Source of the DNA: JBBRLA01 sp038231615
GTDB taxonomy: Bacteria > Myxococcota_A > Polyangia > Palsa-1104 > JAEUJZ01
Length of the DNA: 22,642 nt
Direction of reading: 5' to 3'
Assembly (NCBI GenBank): GCA_038231615.1
Contig: JBBRLA010000048.1
Coordinates: forward strand, 1-22,642
Part shown: positions 14,699-20,869 of the stretch, piece by piece
Layout of the letters: each line of letters opens with the position of its first letter
How positions within the stretch are numbered: position 1 is the stretch's first letter
The notes under the pieces: model-generated
Databases searched by the model: none
What the model saw: only the letters and a program-made list of their open reading frames with translations
What the model was told of the DNA's origin: nothing
Position numbers and translations under genes: made by a program

Positions 14699-14708
14699 CA
14701 GCGCGGAG

Positions 14709-14734
14709 TATGCTGCGCACGGGATCGGTGCGCA
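14709..14734 (+). promoter_or_regulatory. -10-like hexamer and hairpin abutting the WG-repeat gene start
   Basis: TATGCT (14709-14714), identical to the hexamer before the dehydrogenase, overlaps by its last base a perfect 7-bp inverted repeat: TGCGCAC (14714-14720), loop GGGATCG, GTGCGCA (14728-14734). The ATG follows after one base (14736). There is no Shine-Dalgarno outside the hairpin, so the structure could hold the initiation region closed or act as an operator for a separate promoter. Confidence 0.35.
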
Positions 14735-14735
14735 C

Positions 14736-16655
14736 ATGAGACATTCCAGGCTACTCTGTTTTCTCCTCCTTTTCGGCTGCTCGGAGCTTGGCCCGGCCAA
14801 CGATAGGATCGCGGGCAGCGATCTTTCGGCGATGGACGACATGAGGGCCCCGGCGGACCTGCTGGCCCCGGCAGACCTGTTTTCGCCCGCGCAGCAGGGG
14901 GTGTGCAGCCCGGATTCCTGGTGCTGGCGCAACCCGCTGCCGCAAGGCAACACCCTGCGGCGCCTGTGGGGGATTGATCCGGACCATGTCTGGGCCGTCG
15001 GGGACCTGGGTACGATCCTGGCATGGAACGGGACCGCCTGGACTGGGCAGCAGAGCCACAGCGGCCTGTCACTTTCCGGCATCTGGGGCAGCGATGCGCG
15101 CAACGTCTGGGCCGTTGGAGCAGGCTATTTCCCCGACGGCACCGAGACCGGCGCGATCCTTCGCTGGGACGGTACCGCCTGGGCCGAGGCGATTGCCGGC
15201 CCGGCTTACGCCCTCTTCGCCATCTGGGGTAGCGATGCCCACGATATTCTGGCCGTGGGCGGCAATGGCAGGATCGTCAAGTGGGATGGCGCCGCCTGGA
15301 CGGCACAAAGCAGCGGGACCACCATGGGCCTGAATGCTCTATGGGGAAGCGGGGCCAACGACATCTGGGCTGCTGGTGACGGCGGTACCATCCTCAGATG
15401 GAACGGCGCCACCTGGGCCACGCAGAAAAAGGCCACGTCGAACTGGCTCTTCGGCCTATGGGGAAGCGACGCTAAGCACGTCTTCGCCGCGGGAGGGGAT
15501 CTCAACGACCCGGGCTCCGGCGAGGTCCTTTCGTGGAACGGGACCACCTGGTCCCCGCAAGCCGGCGTCGCGAGCCCGAGCCTCCGCGCGGTGTGGGGCA
15601 GCGATGCCAGCAACGTGTGGGCTGCCGGGCGGGGCGGCGCAATCCTCAAGGGCGATGGGATGAGCTGGAAGCCGCAGAAGAGCGGCACCAGCGCCGATTT
15701 CTTCGCCGTATGGGGCAGCGATCCCACCCATGTCTTTACCGCCGGCGCGGGCGGCGCGATCCTGAAATGGAACGGCACCGCTTGGGCCGCGCAGTCCGGC
15801 AGCGTCACCACCACTGCCCTCACGGGCGCTTGGGGGACGGACGCAGCCAACCTCTGGGCCGTGGGAGGCGGCGGCACCATCCTCAAATGGGACGGTGCTG
15901 CCTGGACTGTGCAGAAGAGTGCCACCAAAAGCTTCCTCCACGCTGTGTGGGGCAGCGATGCGCGCAACGTCTTTGCCGTGGGCGAGGACGGCGCTATCGT
16001 AAAGTGGGACGGGGCCGCCTGGACCGCGCAGCCGAGCGGCAGTACCACGGCGCACTTCCTGGGCGTGTGGGGCAGCGACTCCAACCACGTGTGGGCCGTG
16101 GGCTATGAGCCGGTGCCTCTGGGCATGACCAGCCAGGCGATCATCCACCGGTGGGACGGGACGGCCTGGAGTTTGCAGAAGCGGCTGGACTTTGCCAGCG
16201 ACTTCTCCGCCGTGTGGGGCAGTGACGCCAACCATGTGTGGGTCGCGGGGGCCTACTTCGGGCTCATGCCGGCCCAAAGCCCGATCCTTAAATGGGACGG
16301 CACCACCTGGACCGCGCAATCCAGCGGTACCACCCAGGGTCTCAACAGCATGTGGGGCAGCGATGCCGCCCACATCTGGATCGTCGGGACCAGCGGCACG
16401 ATCCTGAGCTTCGACGGGACCGCCTGGACCGCGCAAAAGAGCGGCACCCGGGCCCAGCTCATCGGCGTGTGGGGCAGTGACCCCGGCCACCTCTGGGCAA
16501 CGGGCGAAGGCGGCACCATCGTGAAAGGGGATGGGAAGACCTGGGCCACGCAAAAAAGTGGCACCGGCGAGATCCTCTGGAGCGTCTGGGGCAGCAGCAG
16601 CAACAACGTCTTTACCGTGGGGAACGCCGGGACGATTCTGCAATGGCAAAAGTAG
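14736..16655 (+). CDS. lipoprotein built of 14 WGSD...VWAVG beta-propeller-type repeats
   Basis: The 639-residue product has a short lipoprotein signal (MRHSRLLCFLLLFGC, lipobox Cys15). A linker of about 45 residues follows, rich in Ala/Pro/Asp (APADLLAPADLF). From Trp78 to the C-terminus, a unit of about 40 residues is repeated: WGSDAxxVWAVGxGGTILKWDGTAWTAQxSGTxxxLxxV. I count 14 WG units; units 2, 5, 10 and 11 carry small insertions. The last unit is incomplete, and the pre-repeat segment WRNPLPQGNTLRRL supplies the missing strand, so the first and last blades can close like a propeller. There are no catalytic residues I can name; a surface binding or adhesive scaffold is plausible. Such repeat lipoproteins are frequent in myxobacteria. 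It lies 37 nt after the DUF1592-CBM2 gene. Repeats are unmistakable, function unknown. Confidence 0.85.
   Translation: MRHSRLLCFLLLFGCSELGPANDRIAGSDLSAMDDMRAPADLLAPADLFSPAQQGVCSPDSWCWRNPLPQGNTLRRLWGIDPDHVWAVGDLGTILAWNGTAWTGQQSHSGLSLSGIWGSDARNVWAVGAGYFPDGTETGAILRWDGTAWAEAIAGPAYALFAIWGSDAHDILAVGGNGRIVKWDGAAWTAQSSGTTMGLNALWGSGANDIWAAGDGGTILRWNGATWATQKKATSNWLFGLWGSDAKHVFAAGGDLNDPGSGEVLSWNGTTWSPQAGVASPSLRAVWGSDASNVWAAGRGGAILKGDGMSWKPQKSGTSADFFAVWGSDPTHVFTAGAGGAILKWNGTAWAAQSGSVTTTALTGAWGTDAANLWAVGGGGTILKWDGAAWTVQKSATKSFLHAVWGSDARNVFAVGEDGAIVKWDGAAWTAQPSGSTTAHFLGVWGSDSNHVWAVGYEPVPLGMTSQAIIHRWDGTAWSLQKRLDFASDFSAVWGSDANHVWVAGAYFGLMPAQSPILKWDGTTWTAQSSGTTQGLNSMWGSDAAHIWIVGTSGTILSFDGTAWTAQKSGTRAQLIGVWGSDPGHLWATGEGGTIVKGDGKTWATQKSGTGEILWSVWGSSSNNVFTVGNAGTILQWQK
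14967..16651 (+). repeat. tandem coding repeats of the WG lipoprotein
   Basis: Fourteen units of about 117-140 bp each begin with a variant of TGGGGCAGCGATGCC and include GGGACGGnnCCGCCTGGACC further in. Several units are near-identical over 15-20 bases (for example starting near 15594, 15711, 15948, 16065), so blade gain or loss by recombination is possible and short-read assembly may be unreliable here. Confidence 0.8.
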
Positions 16656-16693
16656 CGGCGGCGATCGCCCGCGCAAATCCTATCGCAGGGCGA

Positions 16694-16779
16694 GTCTTGG
16701 CGGCCCGCCTTTTCTCTGCGACCCTGGGAAGAAGGGTTGCCAGCCCCAGTTTCACGGCGGCGCGGAAGGCCGCCAAGAC
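16694..16779. repeat. 12-bp perfect inverted repeat enclosing 62 nt
   Basis: GTCTTGGCGGCC (16694-16705) and GGCCGCCAAGAC (16768-16779) are perfect reverse complements. The enclosed segment holds further short pairings (CTGGG near 16723 with CCCAG near 16745). This is in a 281-nt gap between the WG lipoprotein and the next lipoprotein with no reading frame I would accept. The structure could be a small RNA, a structured 3' end, or the ends of a decayed miniature element. A GGCG-GCC-CGCC mini-hairpin followed by TTTTCTCT (16699-16717) inside it may end the upstream transcript. Confidence 0.45.
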
Positions 16780-16890
16780 CTGATTGCTCGGCGTGTGGGC
16801 CTCGTCGTCACATCACCCTGGGTGTCGGCTTTCATCGCAGGTAGCCGGAAATTGTTTCAATCCGGCCCGGCACCTGCCCCGTAGTACCAG

Positions 16891-16913
16891 ATGGATTGTA
16901 TTTTACAGTCCAT
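16891..16913. promoter_or_regulatory. AT-rich palindromic dyad, possible operator
   Basis: ATGGATTGTA (16891-16900) and TACAGTCCAT (16904-16913) form a 10-bp dyad around TTT with one mismatch (a G-T wobble in RNA). It stands in a sharply AT-rich patch of an otherwise GC-rich window, 23 nt before the start of the Cys-rich lipoprotein gene. A CATAAT hexamer overlaps its right arm. The size and symmetry suit a dimeric repressor; a -35 is not evident. Confidence 0.45.
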
Positions 16914-16936
16914 AATTTTATTCAAAAGAGGAGCAC

Positions 16937-17482
16937 ATGATGAGGAATTTCCAACGCTTCCTGGCAACGATGGTCTTTTCCCTGGCAGCCGCCTGCGGCA
17001 GCAGCGACGATGTCGCCACCACACCCTATGACTTCACCGCCGCGGTGCGGACGGGGAGCGATTCCGGCATGACCCTGCACGGCGATCTGGTGATGATCGC
17101 CGGGGACTCGAACCATGGGGGCGGGTCCCTCAACGTGCTGGACGCCAATGGCGCCTCGATTCAGCAGGTGCCCTTCCAGGTCGAGACCTCCGGGGGCAAC
17201 ATGGCGCTCACCTTCGCCCTGACCGGCGGGAAGCGCCTCACCGGCATGGGCATGGTCGGCGGCACGGTCGATGCACCGCCGGTCTCCATCACCGGCAGCC
17301 TCAGCGGCCCCGGCACGGGGGACAGCGGCGATTGGGCAGGCAAACAGTGCGTGAAGAAGAACGCGACCAAGTGTGCCCAGGAGGGCCGCACCTGTGCCCA
17401 GGTTTGCCAGTCCGGCATGAGCACGACCCTTTTCGGATACTCGTGTACGTGCAACGCCCCGGATTGTTTCTGTCAGCGTTGA
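16937..17482 (+). CDS. small lipoprotein with Cys-rich C-terminus, unknown function
   Basis: The 181-residue protein starts after AGAGGAG and opens with a lipoprotein signal (MMRNFQRFLATMVFSLAAAC, lipobox Cys20). Residues 30-130 form a beta-rich region (TLHGDLVMIAGDSNHGGGSL, MALTFALTGGKRLTGMGMVGG) that could be a small sandwich or lipocalin-like domain. The last 47 residues hold eight cysteines (KQC, TKC, RTC, QVC, YSC, TC, DC, FC), which should form disulfides outside the cytoplasm. I do not recognise the family. It is preceded by an AT-rich dyad and its 3' end overlaps that of pdxA by 10 bp on the other strand. Confidence 0.75.
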   Translation: MMRNFQRFLATMVFSLAAACGSSDDVATTPYDFTAAVRTGSDSGMTLHGDLVMIAGDSNHGGGSLNVLDANGASIQQVPFQVETSGGNMALTFALTGGKRLTGMGMVGGTVDAPPVSITGSLSGPGTGDSGDWAGKQCVKKNATKCAQEGRTCAQVCQSGMSTTLFGYSCTCNAPDCFCQR

Positions 17483-18579
17483 TCTGCCCGACGCGGCGCC
17501 TGAGCCGGCGGCATGAGGACCTCTGCGGCGCCCTGCCGGCGCCGCAGTAGGTCTTGGCACAGGCGCAGGGCGGCCCGCATGCTGGTCGCGCGCGCCTTGC
17601 CGGTGCCGGCGATGTCGTGGGCCACTCCATGGTCCGGGGAGGTGCGGACGATGGGCAGGCCCAGGGTGACGTTGACCGCCTCGTCGAAATCGAGGAGTTT
17701 GAGCGGGATCAGCCCCTGGTCGTGGTACATCGCCACCACCGCGTCGGGTCGTCTGCCGTCGGCCTCGCCGGGATGCACCGCCGCCCGGAACACCGCGTCG
17801 GGGACCTTGGGACCGCGCAGGCACAGCCCCGGGATGGCGGCCAGGGCGGCGTCCTTTCGGGCGCACTCGATCGCCGGGGCGATGATCGTGCGCTCCTCAT
17901 CGCCGAAGTGGCCTTGCTCGCCGGCGTGGGGGTTCAGCCCGGCGACCCACAGGACCGGTGCGGCGATGCCGAAGTCATGATGCAGGGCCAGCGCAGTGGT
18001 CCGCAGCACCGCGGCCACGCCCTCAACGGTCAGGGCCGCCGGCACCTGGGACAGCCGCAGGTGGGTGGTGCACAGCGCCACCCGAAGCGAGGGACCGGCG
18101 AGCATCATCACCACTTGCCGTCCCTTGGCCAGGCGATCCGCCAAAAGTTCGGTGTGGCCGGGGAAGGCCAGGCCGGCGGCGATGGCGGATGCCTTGTGGA
18201 TCGGTGCCGTGCAGATCCCGCCGATCACGCCCGCCGCGGCATCTGCCAGGGCGGCAGACAGGTAAGCCACCTGCGCCGCGCCGCTCCGTTCCCCCGGCTG
18301 GCCCGGGGGGGCCTGCGCCGGGGTCAGCTCGGTAATGGGCAGGATCTCCGCCAGGGCCTCCGGGGGCGGCCAGGAGACGCCGCAGGTGCGCGCCGCCGCA
18401 GCCAGCACCAGGGGGTCCCCGTAGATGCGCACGGGCGCCTCCGCCTCGCGCGGGCCCTGGCTCGCGTCGTTCTCCTCCTCAGATCTCTCCCGCTCGTGCC
18501 AGCCCAGCACCCGCACGATCAGCTCGGGCCCGATGCCCGTGGGGTCGCCCATGGTGATCCCGATCGTAGGTTTGCGCAT
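17473..18579 (-). CDS. pdxA: 4-hydroxythreonine-4-phosphate dehydrogenase (PdxA)
   Basis: PdxA oxidises 4-phosphohydroxy-L-threonine with NAD in the deoxyxylulose-dependent pathway to pyridoxal phosphate. The 368-residue protein has the N-terminal GITMGDPTGIGPELI (7-21), GHTELLA (141-147), and the three metal-binding histidines expected for the family: His173 in TTHLRLSQV, His218 in LNPHAGE and His286 in MYHDQGLIPLK. The NAD-side segment FDEAVNVTLGLPIVRTSPDHGVAHDIAGTG is complete. It is somewhat longer than the usual 330 residues because of a charged insert (about 29-48) and a basic tail. The start is ATG 18579, and a TATAGG hexamer lies 5 nt upstream. It is divergent from the DUF3108 gene with 19 nt between the start codons, and its stop overlaps that of the convergent lipoprotein gene. 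Confidence 0.96.
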   Translation of the reverse strand: MRKPTIGITMGDPTGIGPELIVRVLGWHERERSEEENDASQGPREAEAPVRIYGDPLVLAAAARTCGVSWPPPEALAEILPITELTPAQAPPGQPGERSGAAQVAYLSAALADAAAGVIGGICTAPIHKASAIAAGLAFPGHTELLADRLAKGRQVVMMLAGPSLRVALCTTHLRLSQVPAALTVEGVAAVLRTTALALHHDFGIAAPVLWVAGLNPHAGEQGHFGDEERTIIAPAIECARKDAALAAIPGLCLRGPKVPDAVFRAAVHPGEADGRRPDAVVAMYHDQGLIPLKLLDFDEAVNVTLGLPIVRTSPDHGVAHDIAGTGKARATSMRAALRLCQDLLRRRQGAAEVLMPPAQAPRRADQR

Positions 18580-18584
18580 GTCAT

Positions 18585-18592
18585 CCTATACT
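18585..18592. promoter_or_regulatory. shared bidirectional -10 between pdxA and the DUF3108 gene
   Basis: The sequence CCTATACTT carries a near-symmetric TATA core. On the plus strand TATACT (18587-18592) lies exactly 6 nt before ATG 18599. On the minus strand TATAGG (18590-18585) lies 5 nt before pdxA ATG 18579, with TTGCGC as a possible -35 at an 18-nt spacing. Both genes would give leaderless transcripts from overlapping promoters that cannot be used at the same time. Confidence 0.4.
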
Positions 18593-18598
18593 TCCAGG

Positions 18599-19501
18599 AT
18601 GCTCGACCGCGCAAGGCGACCCCAGAAACCAAACCCGATCGGGTCGCGGCGTGGCGTCGGGCCCTGTGTCGGATTCGCGTTCTCGCTGCTGCTGTCCGGC
18701 GGCGCGCAGGCCCAGGAAGCCCCAGGCAAGCCCGCCCCCGGCGAAGCGCAACCGGGTCGCCAGGGAGAGGCCTTCACCTACAGCCTGAAGCTCGGCCCGA
18801 TCGAGGGCGGCCGGGCCCGGCTGGCGATCGCCCCGCCGCGCCGGGAGGGCAAGCAGCGGCTGATTCGCGCCATCGGCCAGGCCGAGGCCGTGGGGCTGGC
18901 CCAGATGCTCCTGCAACTGCGTGATGAGTACCAGGTGGTCCTCGACGCCGACACCCTGCTGCCGCAAAGTCTGGAGGTGCTGGAGACCGGCACCCTGCGC
19001 AGCCGCACGGTGCGCGCCGAGATCGCCGGCAGGCGGGCGGACATCCACTTCACGGTGAACCAGGCGCCACGGCACATAAAGGGCGTGCTGCCGGCAGAGC
19101 CCCACGATCCGGTGGCGGCTTTTCTGTCCCTGCGCGCGGCCCGCCTGAAGGACGGCGACCACCTGGAGATGATCGTCCTGGACGGCGCCGCGTTCTATCG
19201 GGGCACCGTGGAGGTCATCGGCAGAGAGTCGATACAGACAATGGATGGACCGCGCACGGCCATCCGCCTGCGCTGCCATGGCGAACGCATCAACGAACGC
19301 GGCCAGCTTCCCCATTCCCAGATCTCCCGCGAGGCGACCCTGTGGATGAGCGATGACCGCTACCGCGTTCCCCTGCGCGTCGAAAGCGAGACCGACCTGG
19401 GCAAGGCCCAGTTCGAACTGACCAGCTACCAGCCGCCCCGGCGCCCCTTCGTCCTGCCGACCGAGCTTCCCGGCGTCTTGACCCGGTTGCGCGGCCGGTA
19501 G
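18599..19501 (+). CDS. DUF3108 family exported protein
   Basis: The 300-residue product (start ATG 18599) has a basic N-terminus and a signal-peptide-like segment (GVGPCVGFAFSLLLSGGAQAQ, cleavage likely after AQA). The mature part starts with FTYSLKLGPIEGGRARLAI, the usual DUF3108 opening, and continues with beta-rich repeats (SIQTMDGPRTAIRLRCHGE, REATLWMSDDRYRVPLRVESETDLGKAQFELTSY). DUF3108 proteins are periplasmic or outer-membrane-associated beta proteins without known function. The start is uncertain: an in-frame ATG at 18578 would overlap pdxA, but the spacing of the TATACT hexamer favours 18599. moaD follows 20 nt later, so it probably heads the moaD-moaA unit, perhaps only by chance. 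Confidence 0.75.
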   Translation: MLDRARRPQKPNPIGSRRGVGPCVGFAFSLLLSGGAQAQEAPGKPAPGEAQPGRQGEAFTYSLKLGPIEGGRARLAIAPPRREGKQRLIRAIGQAEAVGLAQMLLQLRDEYQVVLDADTLLPQSLEVLETGTLRSRTVRAEIAGRRADIHFTVNQAPRHIKGVLPAEPHDPVAAFLSLRAARLKDGDHLEMIVLDGAAFYRGTVEVIGRESIQTMDGPRTAIRLRCHGERINERGQLPHSQISREATLWMSDDRYRVPLRVESETDLGKAQFELTSYQPPRRPFVLPTELPGVLTRLRGR

Positions 19502-19521
19502 GGAAATGCTACGCATCCACC

Positions 19522-19773
19522 ATGCAGTCCAGTGTGAAGCTAATCGCCTTTGCCGGTACGCGCGACATTCTCGGGGCAGCCCAGATGGAGTTCGCGATCC
19601 CGGGCCCCTGCACAGCCGAGGAGTTCCTCATCGAGGTCTGCCGGCGCTATCCCGCGCTTGCGCCCTACCAGCGATCGATCCGCATTGCCGTGAACGGCAC
19701 CTACGCGAGCGAGGGCGATCCGGTCCAGCCCGGCGACGAGATCGCCTTGATCCCCCCGGTCGCGGGCGGCTGA
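19522..19773 (+). CDS. moaD: molybdopterin synthase small (sulfur carrier) subunit MoaD
   Basis: MoaD carries a thiocarboxylate on its C-terminal glycine and donates sulfur to precursor Z in molybdopterin synthesis, in complex with MoaE. The 83-residue protein has a ubiquitin-like pattern: VKLIAFAGTRDILG at the start, IRIAVNGTY in the middle, and GDEIALIPPVAGG at the end with the essential C-terminal Gly-Gly. The partner MoaE is encoded in the fused moaC-moaE gene nearby on the other strand. It lies 20 nt after the DUF3108 gene and 20 nt before moaA. No good Shine-Dalgarno is visible; an AATGCT hexamer ends 11 nt before the ATG. Confidence 0.94.
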   Translation: MQSSVKLIAFAGTRDILGAAQMEFAIPGPCTAEEFLIEVCRRYPALAPYQRSIRIAVNGTYASEGDPVQPGDEIALIPPVAGG

Positions 19774-19793
19774 GCGGGCTTGAGCCACGGTAG

Positions 19794-20834
19794 ATGGACT
19801 CGCTGAGAAAACCCCCCGTCATCGACGTGCACGGCCGCGCGCTCGGCGATCTGCGCATCTCGGTCACCGATCGATGCAACCTGCGCTGTGCCTACTGCAT
19901 GCCGGAGAAAGAGTATACCTGGCTCTCCCGCGAGAACATCCTGCGGTTTGAAGAGATTTGCGTCCTGGTCGATGTCTTCGCCGATCTGGGGGCCAAAAAG
20001 GTCCGCCTGACCGGAGGGGAGCCGCTGCTCCGGCGTGACATCGGCGTGCTGGTCCGGCTCATCGCCCAGCGACCCGGGATCAGCGACATCGCGATGACCA
20101 CCAACGGGGTGTTGCTGGCCGATCACGTCCGGGAACTCAAGGACGCCGGGCTGCATCGTGTCACCGTGAGCCTGGATACGCTCCGGCCGGATCGCTTCGA
20201 GGCCCTTACCCGAAGGAAGACCCACGCCCAGGTCCTCGAAGGCCTGCGCTCCGTGCACGGGGCCGGCTTCACCGAAACCAAGATCGACACCGTGGTGGTA
20301 CGCGGGGTCAACCAGGACGAGATCGCGGACCTCATCGAGTTCGGCAAGACCGTCCCCGCCGAGGTCCGGTTCATCGAGTACATGGACGTCGGGGGGGCGA
20401 CCCACTGGTCGCCGGACAAGGTCTTCTCCCGCGGCGAGATCCTCGAATCGGTGACGCGCCGGTACGGCCCGGTGCAGGCCCTCCCCCGCACCGGTCCCGC
20501 GCCTGCCGCCCGGTACACGCTGCCCGACGGGACGATTTTCGGGATTGTGTCGTCGACCACGCAACCCTTTTGCCGCACCTGCAACCGCAGCCGGCTGACG
20601 GCCGACGGCATGTGGGTGCTGTGCCTTTACGCCCAGCGGGGCACCGATCTGCGGGGCCCGTTGCGGAGCGGTGCCACCCGGGAAGAACTCGGGGACCTGG
20701 TCGCAGGGGGGTGGGGGGCGCGCGCCGACCGGGGCGCCGAAGCGCGTTTGACGAGCGGGGAGCGGAGCCCGCTGGTCCAGATCAACCAGCTCAAGAAAGA
20801 CCCGCACCTGGAGATGCACACCCGAGGAGGATGA
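19794..20834 (+). CDS. moaA: GTP 3',8-cyclase MoaA
   Basis: MoaA is a radical-SAM enzyme that with MoaC converts GTP to cyclic pyranopterin monophosphate, the first step of molybdenum cofactor synthesis. The 346-residue protein has the radical-SAM cluster motif CNLRCAYC (Cys28, Cys32, Cys35), the SAM-binding LTGGEPLLRRDI and VSLDTL. The second iron-sulfur site is FCRTCNRSRL...LCLY (Cys260, Cys263, Cys277; spacings 3 and 14 as in E. coli). The required C-terminal Gly-Gly is present. The length is typical. It starts 20 nt after moaD and ends 32 nt before the convergent moaC-moaE gene. Confidence 0.97.
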   Translation: MDSLRKPPVIDVHGRALGDLRISVTDRCNLRCAYCMPEKEYTWLSRENILRFEEICVLVDVFADLGAKKVRLTGGEPLLRRDIGVLVRLIAQRPGISDIAMTTNGVLLADHVRELKDAGLHRVTVSLDTLRPDRFEALTRRKTHAQVLEGLRSVHGAGFTETKIDTVVVRGVNQDEIADLIEFGKTVPAEVRFIEYMDVGGATHWSPDKVFSRGEILESVTRRYGPVQALPRTGPAPAARYTLPDGTIFGIVSSTTQPFCRTCNRSRLTADGMWVLCLYAQRGTDLRGPLRSGATREELGDLVAGGWGARADRGAEARLTSGERSPLVQINQLKKDPHLEMHTRGG

Positions 20835-20854
20835 GCACTTGCATTGAGGGCGCA

Positions 20855-20869
20855 TGAGCCAAGGGCTCA
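20855..20869. terminator. short hairpin between convergent moaA and moaCE
   Basis: TGAGCC (20855-20860), loop AAG, GGCTCA (20864-20869) form a perfect 6-bp stem. The right arm includes the stop codon of the fused moaC-moaE gene, and the hairpin lies 20 nt beyond the moaA stop. There is no U-run, so terminator function is only likely by position. Confidence 0.35.

Noticed and set aside
11465..15103. A 1212-codon open frame on the minus strand opposite DUF1552 and DUF1592
   Set aside because: It is a low-complexity Gly/Val/Ala/Gln-rich translation with no recognisable domain, antisense to two strongly supported genes; a by-product of high GC.
17554..18924. A 456-codon plus-strand frame opposite pdxA and into the DUF3108 gene
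   Set aside because: It has no domain and is the reverse-strand shadow of pdxA, which is unmistakable.
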